Source: Deltaproteobacteria bacterium
Lineage (GTDB): Bacteria; Desulfobacterota; Desulfobacteria; Desulfobacterales; UBA5852
DNA length: 49,406 nt
NCBI GenBank assembly: GCA_020444045.1
Contig: JAHLLS010000061.1
Span: 1 to 49,406 of the forward strand
Direction: 5' to 3'
Part shown: one piece after another, positions 36,117 through 45,943 of the stretch
Layout: every line of letters starts with the position of its first letter
How positions within the stretch are numbered: position 1 is the first letter of the stretch
Position numbers and translations under genes: made by a program
The notes under the pieces: generated by a model
Database searches by the model: none
The model's input: only the letters and a program-made list of their open reading frames with translations
What the model was told of the DNA's origin: nothing

Positions 36117-36902
36117 ATGAGTGGCGACGTGGTATTCGAAAAGCCCGAGGAGGACAAAGGCGCACCGCGTTGGGTCGTTACCTTTGGTGATTTGATGAGT
36201 CTGCTGTTGTGCTTTTTTGTCTTGCTGCTGTCGTTTTCGGAGATGGACCGTCAGAAATATAAAATGGTGGCCGGATCCATGGCCAAAGCGTTTGGTATTC
36301 AGCGTGAAGTAAAGGTGTATGACAGTCCCAAAGGTGCCACCATGGTGTCCCTCAGTTTCGATCAAGATCTGGTGCCACAGCACAAGCGTGAAGAATATAT
36401 TGCCCTGCAGGCCATGGAAGCCCTGGGTGAAGAGTTAAAAAAGGCGTTGGAAGGGAAACTAAAGGGCCTCGAAGACAAGGTGGAGATTGAGGTTGACGGT
36501 AATCAGACCATTATCCGGCTGCAGGGAGGAGCGACTTTCGATTCCGGTCGTGCCAGGATAAAACCGGCCATGGTTCCGATTCTTGATGAAATCGGCCGCC
36601 GATTAAAAACCACGGATGGTGACATTATCGTTGCGGGGCATACCGACAATGTGCCGATTTATGGCGGGCGCTTCGAATCCAACCTGAAACTTTCCATCGG
36701 TCGCGCCGCCGAAGTCGCGGAATTCATGATCGATCAGGTGGGCATACCACCGGAGCGCATATCCACGATGGGGTTCGGTAAATACCGTCCTGCCTATACC
36801 AACGATACCGAAGACGGGCGCGAGAAGAACCGGCGGGTTGAGATCGTCCTGACCGCCATACCGAAAAGCAACGTTGAACCGAATAAAATGACGTCACCGT
36901 GA
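36117..36902 (+). CDS. motB: Flagellar motor stator protein MotB (OmpA-like)
   Basis: A 261-aa partner of MotA. One N-terminal membrane helix carries the ion-binding Asp (D25 in TFGDLMSLLLCFFVLLLSF). Residues about 135-250 form the OmpA-like peptidoglycan-binding domain (VAGHTDNVPIYGGRFESN; LSIGRAAEVAEFM; TMGFGKYRP). The gene starts two bases after motA. It completes the stator complex. Confidence 0.94.
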   Translation: MSGDVVFEKPEEDKGAPRWVVTFGDLMSLLLCFFVLLLSFSEMDRQKYKMVAGSMAKAFGIQREVKVYDSPKGATMVSLSFDQDLVPQHKREEYIALQAMEALGEELKKALEGKLKGLEDKVEIEVDGNQTIIRLQGGATFDSGRARIKPAMVPILDEIGRRLKTTDGDIIVAGHTDNVPIYGGRFESNLKLSIGRAAEVAEFMIDQVGIPPERISTMGFGKYRPAYTNDTEDGREKNRRVEIVLTAIPKSNVEPNKMTSP

Positions 36903-37010
36903 TCCATGACGGATACCCGTGGCAAGAGAGGGCGAAAGGCCGCCATTGTCTTGCCGGGCTGTCTCGTTCGCCCGCTCTTCGGGCGACGATTTGGCCCATT
37001 CGGTTGAACT

Positions 37011-38261
37011 ATGGTAAGGGTGTCCATCGCATTGACGCTTTTGTCGACGCGCCTGGAATGCGTTCTTCGAACCGTTAAAAAAGCGCAGCTTATGCTTCCC
37101 AATGCCTGGATTATCAGCGCCGGCGCCCCAATCGATATTGACCTTGCCGCCATCGGCATCAATGCCAAACCCAAGCGCGTCATGGCCTACAGGCTGTCTG
37201 ATATCGGACGCTATCTCATTTCTCCCGGATCCATCGATGTCGAAAATCGACTGATCGGATGTGAGTGCGATTTAAAACCCACGGGCTGGCATCGGATTCG
37301 GATGGTCGCTTCCCGCCTGAATCCACTGAAATCCAAACAGGATATTCGGCCGAACCCGGACACGCGTCAGGTGTTTTTAGCCCGCCATGATATGCGCGTT
37401 CCGCCTTTGCAAGACCGCCAACTGGCCCGCCATGTCGACCGCATGCGACGTATGATGCAACCGCTGGACCCCGTCATGCAGGAAATCGCGGCATTGCATA
37501 TCGACCGCCTGGCGGATATCCGGGGCGTTTGTGAAGACGAGGGCGGCCATCGCACCTTGCTTAAGATCGGCGGCGACGTGGACGCCAAACGCCGCTACGT
37601 CATCGACAACATGTTCGGGAGTGTCAAGGTAACGCTGCCGCAGGTCCGGATTGCCGACGGGCTCTATGAAATGCGCGGATTGAAGCCGGATGGTTATCGT
37701 GCGGAGCGCCAGCACCGGCTTTTGCGATTTCACGTGAACGGGCGGTTTTTTGCCTGTCTGCTGACGCCTGCCGAAAAAGTTGCCTTCTGGCTCGATGACA
37801 TCCGGCACCTGCATCATCTTATTTTGCTGCAACAGGCCCTGGAAACCAATGGTGAGTTGAAATCGTGCCTGGAAGCGTGCCTCGAGGGGGAGGCCCGTGC
37901 CTTGCGGCTGATGCTCACCCCGGAAATGGATATCGATTACGCCCGCAATCGAACACCGCCCGTATACCAGGCCCTCTTCGACACGTTGCATCTCGACGCG
38001 GCCCAGCAGCAGGGTGTCATCCGTTCGCTGAGTTCGCATAAAATAGGCGTCTCCTTCAGCTACGTTTCGCTGAAGACGTTCGGTGACCCCCGGCCGACAA
38101 CCAGTATTTCGGTCCTGCACGATGTGAAAGCGCTTGAAGTGGTGCGGCAGGACGTGCCGTATCTGTATGCCGAGATCAGCCGCAAGGCCACACGGACGGA
38201 AGCCGGGAACTATTATCTGTTGGAATCGATCAAAGGCCGTGCCGATGAAAACGGATTATAA
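37011..38261 (+). CDS. Unknown protein coupled to LonB
   Basis: A 416-aa protein that I do not recognise. It has no signal peptide or clear membrane segment and is rich in Arg and His, with segments such as GGDVDAKRRYVIDNMFGSVKV, FHVNGRFFACLLTPAEKVAFW and FDTLHLDAAQQQGVIRSLSS. Its last 17 bases overlap the start of the LonB gene in another frame, so the two are translationally coupled. It follows motAB by 108 bp. A substrate, adaptor or regulator of the protease is plausible, but this is inference from position only. Confidence 0.65.
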   Translation: MVRVSIALTLLSTRLECVLRTVKKAQLMLPNAWIISAGAPIDIDLAAIGINAKPKRVMAYRLSDIGRYLISPGSIDVENRLIGCECDLKPTGWHRIRMVASRLNPLKSKQDIRPNPDTRQVFLARHDMRVPPLQDRQLARHVDRMRRMMQPLDPVMQEIAALHIDRLADIRGVCEDEGGHRTLLKIGGDVDAKRRYVIDNMFGSVKVTLPQVRIADGLYEMRGLKPDGYRAERQHRLLRFHVNGRFFACLLTPAEKVAFWLDDIRHLHHLILLQQALETNGELKSCLEACLEGEARALRLMLTPEMDIDYARNRTPPVYQALFDTLHLDAAQQQGVIRSLSSHKIGVSFSYVSLKTFGDPRPTTSISVLHDVKALEVVRQDVPYLYAEISRKATRTEAGNYYLLESIKGRADENGL

Positions 38262-40545
38262 TGACAACGACTACGCCTGGATCAAGGAACTGCGGCAGTA
38301 CCCCCAGGTGCTGAAGGACCGGCTGCGCCACTTTACGGACACGTCCGAGATCATCGTGCCGGAAGATCCGATCGAACGGGTTGTTTTCCAGGACCGGGCC
38401 AAAAAAGCCATACGGAAAATAGCACACAAGCGCGGCCATATCCTCATGGTCGGTCGTCCGGGAACCGGCAAATCCATGCTGGCCGGAATGTTGCAGGATG
38501 TCCTGGCCCGCTCCCTCAATGACTACATTCGACCGTGCCAATCCATCCTGGCCTATCCCGGGAAGGATCGCAACCATATCCGCATTGCCTACGAAGACCC
38601 CGAACAGGCCGACCGCCTGATGGACACGTTGCGGGAAAACATCACAGCGGTGGAATCCACGGTCCCGGTTTTTTCGTTGGAAGATCAAATCCAACGGTTG
38701 AGGCGGGTCAAAAACGGGTTGTTGATAGCCACTGTTCTGCTGGGCGCCGGAGGCTGGCTGTTGCCGATTTTGCTGGCGGGTGCGGGCATCACGGCCATCG
38801 GGAGTATATTTATCTACCTTCAGGAGAACAATCACCGGGTTCAGGAAAAAATCCAGCAGAACATCCAACAGGGACCGGCCGCAAACGTCAAGCAATTATA
38901 CGATGTGCTGCCGGTGGTGCTTCATGACCCCCGTAAAAATGGCGACCTTTTGGCCCGCATTGCCGAGCCGAATGCGCGTGTCATGAAAGGGGGGTTTCGT
39001 CACGATCCCTACCAGTCCGGTAACCTGCAGACATTCCCGCATCGACGCGCCTACCTGGGGGCGCATGCCACCGCGCCGATCATCTACATCGACGAATTGC
39101 GGACCCTGCTGCGTGTGGGGTACATGCCGGAGCTGCTGGAAATCATGCAGGAGAAGCAATACATCCTGGAAGGAGGGGGCAGCACCGGCAGCGGCGCGGC
39201 GGACCGCTCCGAAAACCCCCTGAAGGCGGACAATATTATCGTGGCCTGCTGCAATCACGATACCATCCAGGGGCTGCGGGAAGAGGGGGATGGCGCCTTT
39301 CTCAGCCGTATCGAAGACAAGGGCGAGATCGTCTACATGGAGAGCGCCGTGGCCGAAACACCGCAAACCATTTTGCAGGCCGCCCAATATGTCAAACAGG
39401 AAGTCGATCGCATCGCCGTGGAATTCCAGTCCGCCTGGGGCGAAGTGCTTGAAAAGGAAGGCATGGAAAGCGTTCGCCAGCGCTGCGAAAAAATATTCGG
39501 ACGCCCGTTGTCAGCGGGGTTCAGTCTGACCACACGGGAATTTTCCCGTGACGCCGTCATGGAGGTGATCAAGGAGATGCGCTGTCGCGCGTCCGACGGG
39601 AAGCTGACCAGCATCCTCCGACCGATCAACGGGATCATCAAAAGCGCGGTGTTTGAAGCCATTTTCGCGGATGCCCCGATCGTGGCGCCGGAGCATGTCC
39701 AGATTGCCCTGCAGGAGCATCTCAGCCTGGAGGGGGCGATTCAGAGAGATGTTGCCCAGCATAAGAAGGATCTTAAAAAGTATATCGATTCCATTACGGA
39801 TTCCATCGGCTACGTGGTGGGCTTGGCGGTGATGTCGTCGGCCTCTTCGGGTCAGATGCATGGGCAACCGCTGCCGATCCATGGGCAGGTAGATGCCGGC
39901 GGATCCGATCGCGTGGTCGCCGCCGGCAAAATTGGCGAGATCGCCCTGGCGGCGGCCCAGAACGTCCGAGCTTCGGTTCGACGGATATTGAAAAAAATCG
40001 GTGCGCCGCACCTGGGGTATGAAATGCACATCGAGTATATTCAGGCCCACGGGGGAGTTGAAGGCGACAGCGCCTCGGCGGCCATCGATGTTGCCCTGAT
40101 ATCGGATTTCATCCGCCAGCCGGTCAATACCAAACTGGCGGTAACCGGCTCGCTTACGGGGGATATCATCCTGGCGGTGGGGGGCGTTACCGAAAAATTA
40201 CGGTCCATCATGGACCCTTATCTGGGCATGTCCGGCGCCTGTGTTCCCTGGCAGAACAAGCACGATATCGAGCCCCTGCTGATCAACAAACATACGGAAT
40301 ACTTGCGGCAAGGTGTGGTTCCCGGTATACGGATTTATCGCACGGGCACCGATCAGGCCCCCTTCGATGTTTATTTCTGTAAAACCAAGTGGCACGTTTA
40401 TCATATCATGATGCGTGTCGACCGGGACCAGGTCGAACGCCGAATGGCGGACCGCTGCCGTCAGGATGTGGCCGTGGTCAGCCGTTCCGATCGTTCACGG
40501 CGTCGGCTGGAGACCGCGATGGGAAAGCCGATGGGAACCGGGTGA
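38245..40545 (+). CDS. Membrane-anchored LonB-type ATP-dependent protease
   Basis: A 766-aa protease. The AAA+ part has Walker A GRPGTGKS (about residues 69-76) and, inserted in it, two membrane helices (LLIATVLLGAGGWLLPILL and GAGITAIGSIFIYL) typical of LonB. The Walker B region is IIYIDELRTLL. The C-terminal Lon protease domain has the Ser-Lys dyad S609 (GDSASAAI) and K651 (VTEKLRS). There is no N-terminal substrate-binding domain, as usual for LonB. The ATG at 38245 overlaps the previous gene, and proteolysis at the membrane is expected. LonB is best known from archaea, Bacillus and some Desulfobacterota. Confidence 0.88.
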   Translation: MKTDYNDNDYAWIKELRQYPQVLKDRLRHFTDTSEIIVPEDPIERVVFQDRAKKAIRKIAHKRGHILMVGRPGTGKSMLAGMLQDVLARSLNDYIRPCQSILAYPGKDRNHIRIAYEDPEQADRLMDTLRENITAVESTVPVFSLEDQIQRLRRVKNGLLIATVLLGAGGWLLPILLAGAGITAIGSIFIYLQENNHRVQEKIQQNIQQGPAANVKQLYDVLPVVLHDPRKNGDLLARIAEPNARVMKGGFRHDPYQSGNLQTFPHRRAYLGAHATAPIIYIDELRTLLRVGYMPELLEIMQEKQYILEGGGSTGSGAADRSENPLKADNIIVACCNHDTIQGLREEGDGAFLSRIEDKGEIVYMESAVAETPQTILQAAQYVKQEVDRIAVEFQSAWGEVLEKEGMESVRQRCEKIFGRPLSAGFSLTTREFSRDAVMEVIKEMRCRASDGKLTSILRPINGIIKSAVFEAIFADAPIVAPEHVQIALQEHLSLEGAIQRDVAQHKKDLKKYIDSITDSIGYVVGLAVMSSASSGQMHGQPLPIHGQVDAGGSDRVVAAGKIGEIALAAAQNVRASVRRILKKIGAPHLGYEMHIEYIQAHGGVEGDSASAAIDVALISDFIRQPVNTKLAVTGSLTGDIILAVGGVTEKLRSIMDPYLGMSGACVPWQNKHDIEPLLINKHTEYLRQGVVPGIRIYRTGTDQAPFDVYFCKTKWHVYHIMMRVDRDQVERRMADRCRQDVAVVSRSDRSRRRLETAMGKPMGTG

Positions 40546-40674
40546 TTCGACGGTATCGACCATTGGCGGATGTCAGAATGCTCAGGCGTTGGGGAACGCC
40601 GCGTCGGCTTATCCAAGCCGCATTGGCGGGAAACAGACCCTTCTTCAACAGGATTTAAGGATACCCTTATCGTC

Positions 40675-42279
40675 ATGCCAGACACCCCTCCACCGACATC
40701 GCCATACGGTTCGAATTCACGGGACTACCTGGCGGAAATGATGAATGCATTGACGGCGGCGGCCGTCGTGATCGACGCCGGGGGAAACGTGTTAGCCGCC
40801 AACAAGGCATGGGCTGCATTGACGGCACTTGACGGCAAGTCGGATGCGACCGATAAGGACACGCCGATTCTGGTCCGGGGCTGCTTGCCGTCCGCCATGG
40901 CGCCGCGCCAGATGGAAAAGGTGGCTGAAGGCATTCAAGCGGTGATCAATGGCACGGTGACTGAATTTAGCACCGAGTTCAAAACCAGGTTCGATCATGA
41001 CGGCCCCTGGTTTCGGGTGGATATCCGGCCCTTTGCATTTCAAAGCGCTGCCGCGATGCTGGTTTGCCAGGACGTAAGTGAACAGCACGAGGCCCAACAG
41101 GCGCTCCGGGAAAGCCAGGGCCATCTTTACCAGGCCCAGAAAATGGAGGCCCTGGGAACACTGGTGGCCGGTGTCGCCCACGAAATCAACAATCCCATCA
41201 GCCTGATCATGTTCAATCTGCCCATTGTTCGGCGTGTGTGGCAGGATCTTCTGCCGATGATAAACCAGTTTGCTCCTTCGGCAACACCCCGCAAATACGG
41301 TGGCTTTTCACTGGACTATCTCCAGTCCCATTTTGGCCGGCTGATCGACGATATGGACATGGCCGCCAATCGCGTATCGAAGATCGTACGGGATTTAAAA
41401 CACTTTTCGCGCCAGTCCCATGTATCCGAGACAGAACCGCTCCAGATCAACGACGCGGTCACCAATGCCGTTCGGTTGGCACGCGCGACGATTCGAAAAA
41501 CCGGCGTCGATTTATCGCTTGCCTTAGGAGAAGAACTGCCGGTCGTTATCGGCAACCTGCCGAGCATCGAGCAAATTGTTCTCAATATTTTGATCAATGC
41601 CGTCCAGGCGATCGATGGCTTGCAGGGGCGGGTCAAAATCAAGACCGGGCTCAGAAAAAGCGACGGTTCTGTATTCGTTGCGATCACCGACAATGGCCGC
41701 GGCGTTTCCCCGGCCATTGCCGACAAAATCTTTGACCCGTTCGTGACCGACAAACAAAACAGTGGCGGGACCGGTCTGGGATTAGCCGTGAGCTACAGCC
41801 TCGTCCAGGCGCACCAGGGCAACATAACATTCAACGCCGCTGACGGGGAAGGGACAACCTTCACCATTTGGCTGCCTTCCGGCCAAGTGACGGATATGGC
41901 CCGGGTGTTGGTCGTAGACGACGATGCCGCGGTGCGGAAACTGATTGTCCAGTTGCTGGCGAAACAGGGCCGATACCAGGTCGAAGAGGCTGTTAGCGGC
42001 GTCGACGGGCTGTTGCGTATCGGAACGACGACACCGGATTTGCTCATACTGGATTTGAAAATGCCGGGCATGAACGGTCTGGAAGTGTGCCGCGCCGTTC
42101 GCCGGAATGAGCAACTGACGAAAATGAAAGTATTGATCACCACGGGACACCCCCATCATCCGGATCTCACGGAAATCCGAGCCATGGGGTATACCGATTG
42201 CTATACCAAGCCGATTCGCGTTCATCAATTCGCTGAAATGGTGGAGACCATGATGGCGGCCCCTCCAGTGACCGAATGA
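40675..42279 (+). CDS. PAS hybrid sensor histidine kinase with C-terminal receiver
   Basis: A 534-aa cytoplasmic kinase. A PAS-like sensor spans residues about 20-135. The HisKA region has H169 (GVAHEINNPISLI) and the HATPase domain has N308 (NILINAV), DNGRGV and GGTGLGL. A receiver domain at about 408-525 has phospho-acceptor D460 (LLILDLKMPGMNG). There are no membrane segments, so it senses an internal cue. The ATG at 40675 is preferred; a longer frame starts at 40570 without a good ribosome site. It follows LonB by 130 bp on the same strand. Confidence 0.88.
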   Translation: MPDTPPPTSPYGSNSRDYLAEMMNALTAAAVVIDAGGNVLAANKAWAALTALDGKSDATDKDTPILVRGCLPSAMAPRQMEKVAEGIQAVINGTVTEFSTEFKTRFDHDGPWFRVDIRPFAFQSAAAMLVCQDVSEQHEAQQALRESQGHLYQAQKMEALGTLVAGVAHEINNPISLIMFNLPIVRRVWQDLLPMINQFAPSATPRKYGGFSLDYLQSHFGRLIDDMDMAANRVSKIVRDLKHFSRQSHVSETEPLQINDAVTNAVRLARATIRKTGVDLSLALGEELPVVIGNLPSIEQIVLNILINAVQAIDGLQGRVKIKTGLRKSDGSVFVAITDNGRGVSPAIADKIFDPFVTDKQNSGGTGLGLAVSYSLVQAHQGNITFNAADGEGTTFTIWLPSGQVTDMARVLVVDDDAAVRKLIVQLLAKQGRYQVEEAVSGVDGLLRIGTTTPDLLILDLKMPGMNGLEVCRAVRRNEQLTKMKVLITTGHPHHPDLTEIRAMGYTDCYTKPIRVHQFAEMVETMMAAPPVTE

Positions 42280-42409
42280 ACATTTAAATATGCATCGGTT
42301 TGACGGTCTGAAAATTTCCTCAAGTTGCCGCGTTTTGGGGCGATAACCCTTATGAAGATCAATTCGACACCTATCGGCAACACTTTTCAGGACCAGGAAG
42401 AGTACGAAA

Positions 42410-43525
42410 ATGAAATTTGAATGCCCCAGCTGTCAAAAACGTTACGACGTGCCCGACGGGAAGCTTCCGTCTAAAAAGAAAGTGATTTTTCCCTGCCCAA
42501 ACTGCAAGGGGCGCATCGAGCTGGATCTTACGGCCGGTAAAATGGCATCGCCATCGGCTGCCGCGAATGGGGCGGTTGAAAATGACCCTGCGCCCCTGAC
42601 GACATCCAGTCCCGAGGAGCGATCACCCATTGCCGCCAATAACGGTGATTTCAGGAAAAAAGTCCTGCGCAAACTCAAAGATCTGCCGCCCATGCCCCAG
42701 ATCGTTTTTAAGGCGCGTCAGGTCATCGCCGATCCGGATTCGGAAATGGCGGAATTATCCGATCTGCTGGAATCCGACCAGGCCATTGCAACCAAAGTCC
42801 TCAAATTGGCCAACAGCGCCTACTATGGGCTGAGCGGTAAAGTATCCTCCATTCGACACGCTTCAAGTCTTCTGGGATACAATGCCCTGGGACAGCTGAT
42901 ATCCATGGTTGGCGGTGCCTCGGTCCTGGGGAAAAAGCTGGACGGGTATGAACTTGATTCGGCCGGGACATGGCGGCATTCACTGCTGACCGCCAGCGCT
43001 TCGCGTATCCTGGCACTCCAGAAAAACCTGTCGTTGGAAAGCGATGCCTTTTCGGCGGGACTGATCCATGACGTGGGCAAACTGGTACTCGACACCTATG
43101 TGTTGGACCGCAAAGCAGAATTTGAACGCCTGACATCGGGAGGTCGCAATTCCATGTTGGCGGCCGAACAGCGCCTGCTTGGATTGGACCACGCCGACAT
43201 CGGCTATGAAGTCTGTCAGCATTGGAACATTCCCGCAACGATCTCCCGGGCTATCAAACACCACCATGACCCGGTGAAAAGCGATGGGGACATGCTGTCC
43301 TATATCGTGTTTATGGCCAACTCCATCGCCAACATCGTCAAATCGCTGGAGGAAACCGAAGGGACGATGGCCCAGATGGAAGGCATCGAAGGGTTTATGT
43401 ACATGATCGATGACGAGGCCCTGGAATTTTTAGAACTCACGGAGGAGAACATTCCCGGCATTTTGAACGACGCATGGGATGCCGTCAACAAGCTCTCCGA
43501 AGAAATGCAGATTCTCGCCAGCTGA
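42410..43525 (+). CDS. Zinc-ribbon HDOD-domain signalling protein
   Basis: A 371-aa protein. Residues 1-40 form an MJ0042-type zinc ribbon with two CPxC pairs (CPSC and CPNC). After a low-complexity linker, residues about 85-285 form an HDOD domain (LPPMPQIVFKARQVIADPDS; KVLKLANSAYYGLSGKV; GLIHDVGKLVLDTYV; HHHDPVKSDG). HDOD proteins act in signal transduction and motility control without known enzymatic activity. The zinc ribbon could bind a partner protein or nucleic acid. A second HDOD protein is encoded at 48097-48990. Confidence 0.85.
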   Translation: MKFECPSCQKRYDVPDGKLPSKKKVIFPCPNCKGRIELDLTAGKMASPSAAANGAVENDPAPLTTSSPEERSPIAANNGDFRKKVLRKLKDLPPMPQIVFKARQVIADPDSEMAELSDLLESDQAIATKVLKLANSAYYGLSGKVSSIRHASSLLGYNALGQLISMVGGASVLGKKLDGYELDSAGTWRHSLLTASASRILALQKNLSLESDAFSAGLIHDVGKLVLDTYVLDRKAEFERLTSGGRNSMLAAEQRLLGLDHADIGYEVCQHWNIPATISRAIKHHHDPVKSDGDMLSYIVFMANSIANIVKSLEETEGTMAQMEGIEGFMYMIDDEALEFLELTEENIPGILNDAWDAVNKLSEEMQILAS

Positions 43526-44018
43526 AGCGAGAATTGATCTGCCACCGGTCTCTGCCGGTCCAAACCTAATCGATTTGCCCTACGCTCGCGGAGAGGTCTC
43601 CGTGGGCGTTTTTCGTCAGGTTTTGCATTGTCTTGGCAGTGTTCACACTATTTGCCAGTCGTCGTAGGATGCTTTTCCACGTTTTTTCAGGTTCGGTGTA
43701 AAGTTTTTCGAGGGCTCGCCGATAGAACATTCAGCGGGCAGACTGAATGTCATAACCATTCATTCGGAGTTTCCATGTGCAGAATCTTCTGGTTCCGGCC
43801 AGCAGACAAAGAGAATGGAAGACGGCAGTCCAATGGCCCTAATAAGAAAAATCGATCAACGTGAACCGGAAGACAATGCCATCGATCATCAATGCATTGA
43901 AGGTGACTGCGATATGAATCCGGTACAGTAATGATGGTGTGGCAGGGCGGGCACCCGTTATGTCTGATGAACCGGCGTACGACGACGGGTGATTTCCGGA
44001 CAATCCAGAGGGAGCCGT
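43526..44018. other. Intergenic region with a likely terminator at 43577-43613
   Basis: GCCC at 43577 pairs with GGGC near 43605, with an inner CGGA/TCCG stem, and is followed by GTTTTT; this probably terminates the HDOD gene. The remaining 400 bp holds no convincing gene and should carry the promoter of the GAF gene. Confidence 0.5.
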
Positions 44019-44840
44019 ATGGAATCTGCAATGGAGATACAAAATGATGACAGTTCTGTTGCCACCGTCGGCAACGTAAGGTACGCCGCGACACATGGAA
44101 CCGGCATGGATGCGGCGTTGGCGATTTGCGCGCGGCGATTGCTGGGCGGACCCACAGGCGAGCAGTGCATTCAAGAAGCCCTGGTCAGCCTCACCGGTTT
44201 TTCCGGTATCGACCATGCCGTGTTGGTCCAGATCGTATCCTATCATGCCGAGGACTTTCGTGGGCGCTGGGTGGCGTGTGCCAAGCCCGGCGGTTGTGCC
44301 GATTGTAATGAAAGCCGTGACTACTTGAGGCTCATTGGCGAAGACAGCCGCAGGGAACTGGAAAAGGGGCGCAGCTGCAGGATAGCGGTGGCTCAATCAG
44401 CACCAGAATTTCAGCAGTATTTTGCTCCCCGCGATGTCCATACGTTACTGCTTCTGCCCCTTACCGTATGCGGGACATGGTGGGGCAGTCTGTGTGTTGA
44501 AAGCAGACAGGACGCGTGTCACTGGACGATCGATCAGGTACAAATTCTGGAAACCGTCGCCGCCCTTTTTTCGGTCTTTTACGAGCGCCAGCATATGGCC
44601 GACGGCTATCAGGAGCGCGATAAACTTTCGGGCGCCTTGGAAATGGCCGGCACCGTCTGTCACAAGCTGAACCAGCCCATGCAGGTCATATTGGGCTATG
44701 CCAGTATGGTGACGTCCGGTGATATCAGCGAACCGGATCAAATAAAAGAAGTGGTCCAGCTCATAGAAGATGAAACACGCCAGATGGGCATTATTACCAA
44801 AAACCTGATGGGCATCACCAAAAACCGGGGAGATGAATAA
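44019..44840 (+). CDS. GAF-domain protein with HisKA-like segment but no ATPase domain
   Basis: A 273-aa protein. Residues about 40-190 fit a GAF sensor domain (ending LLLPLTVCGTWWGSLCVESR). Residues about 200-270 form a histidine-kinase dimerisation-like helix pair with H and N in TVCHKLNQPMQVILGYASM. The frame then stops; no HATPase domain follows in any nearby frame. It may be a natural phosphotransfer or docking protein, or a kinase that lost its ATPase. The ATG at 44019 has GAGGGA upstream. It precedes the FliK-like/FlhB-like pair by 62 bp. Confidence 0.7.
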   Translation: MESAMEIQNDDSSVATVGNVRYAATHGTGMDAALAICARRLLGGPTGEQCIQEALVSLTGFSGIDHAVLVQIVSYHAEDFRGRWVACAKPGGCADCNESRDYLRLIGEDSRRELEKGRSCRIAVAQSAPEFQQYFAPRDVHTLLLLPLTVCGTWWGSLCVESRQDACHWTIDQVQILETVAALFSVFYERQHMADGYQERDKLSGALEMAGTVCHKLNQPMQVILGYASMVTSGDISEPDQIKEVVQLIEDETRQMGIITKNLMGITKNRGDE

Positions 44841-44902
44841 TCGACAGGCTGCGGGTGGCCACCGTACCGCAGTTTAACAGCAGGTAAGAGGTGCGTGACG
44901 TC

Positions 44903-45943
44903 ATGCCGTTATCCATTCTCCCCGACCCGGCAGGGGCCCCCCCGGTCGATCAACGTAACAGTTTCAATCTGGCCCACCTCAAGGCCGGCACGATCCTTAA
45001 AGCCCATATCGTTCAGCAGGAACCCTCCGGACGAACCGTGCTCCAATTTTCCGGCTTTCGAGCCGTCGTCGATCATCTGCCCGGCGGGCGGGAAGGTGAT
45101 GTTTTGCTCTTTGAAGTGCTGCCGAAGGAAGAAAACGGAAGCCGTCATTCGACATTAAGAAAGCCGTCAGACGTATGGTCGATCAAAATTCCCGGAACGC
45201 GAGGACAAACCACGGCCTCGCAAAGCATCAAGAGCCTGCGATTGCATGGTTTTTCGGAAGCGGGTTTGCCGCAAGTCGGTCGCGAAGCCAAACCGATTGT
45301 CCTGCCGGAAACCGTTACACAATCCTTTCCACTCACCCTGCCCGCTGCGACGGGTACGCCGCTATCCACGGACGCTTTCCAATTGGTGGCGAAATGGTTG
45401 CGGCGGTTTCAAAAAAGCCAGCACCTGCCACAACGGTCCGGTGAAACACGAACGCCCCCCGGGCTGGATAACCGCAACGTGTCCCATGAATCACCATCGA
45501 CGCCCGGCATCAAACACCCGGAAAAGCCTGCACAGGATCGAGCCCCTGAGCTGCGGGAGATTTATTCCGCGGCGGGACAAAGCGGCTTTTACCTCGGGAA
45601 ATCACCGGTTAGGATGACCCTATACAAGGACGCCTCGGGCCACCCAGCGGATCGGCAGCAACCATCGCTGACAGCGGTTTTTCTTCTGGATCTTGACCAT
45701 ACCGGGCCGATCCGGACGGATATGACGATGTCACAAGATCGGATTACGGTCGGGTTTTCAGTCGTAAATGAGGAATGCCGGGCGCGATTCGCGAAGGCCA
45801 TGCCGGTTTTAACCGAAGCCTTGTCGCCCTTAGGGATGCACTGCACCTGTCAGGTGGTGGTATCCGAACAAAAAATCAACGAATTTCTGAATGAAGATGG
45901 GGACGGGTACCCGCAGCACACCCGCTTCGATATACGGGCATGA
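44903..45943 (+). CDS. FliK-like flagellar hook-length control protein
   Basis: A 346-aa protein. The N-terminal part (LKAGTILKAHIVQQEPSGRTVLQFSG; LPGGREGDVLLFEVL) and a Pro/Ser-rich middle are followed by a C-terminal domain (FLLDLDHTGPIRTDMTMSQD; VNEECRARFAKAMPVLTEAL) resembling FliK C-terminal domains that switch export specificity. The frame overlaps the FlhB-like gene by 4 bp. This pairing is known for YlqG-YlqH-type genes. The ATG at 44903 is supported by AAGAGG upstream. Confidence 0.65.
   Translation: MPLSILPDPAGAPPVDQRNSFNLAHLKAGTILKAHIVQQEPSGRTVLQFSGFRAVVDHLPGGREGDVLLFEVLPKEENGSRHSTLRKPSDVWSIKIPGTRGQTTASQSIKSLRLHGFSEAGLPQVGREAKPIVLPETVTQSFPLTLPAATGTPLSTDAFQLVAKWLRRFQKSQHLPQRSGETRTPPGLDNRNVSHESPSTPGIKHPEKPAQDRAPELREIYSAAGQSGFYLGKSPVRMTLYKDASGHPADRQQPSLTAVFLLDLDHTGPIRTDMTMSQDRITVGFSVVNEECRARFAKAMPVLTEALSPLGMHCTCQVVVSEQKINEFLNEDGDGYPQHTRFDIRA

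Noticed and set aside
43628..43664. Sigma-54 promoter (TTGGCAG followed by TTTGC)
   Set aside because: The spacing between the GG and GC elements is about 17 bases, not the required 10.
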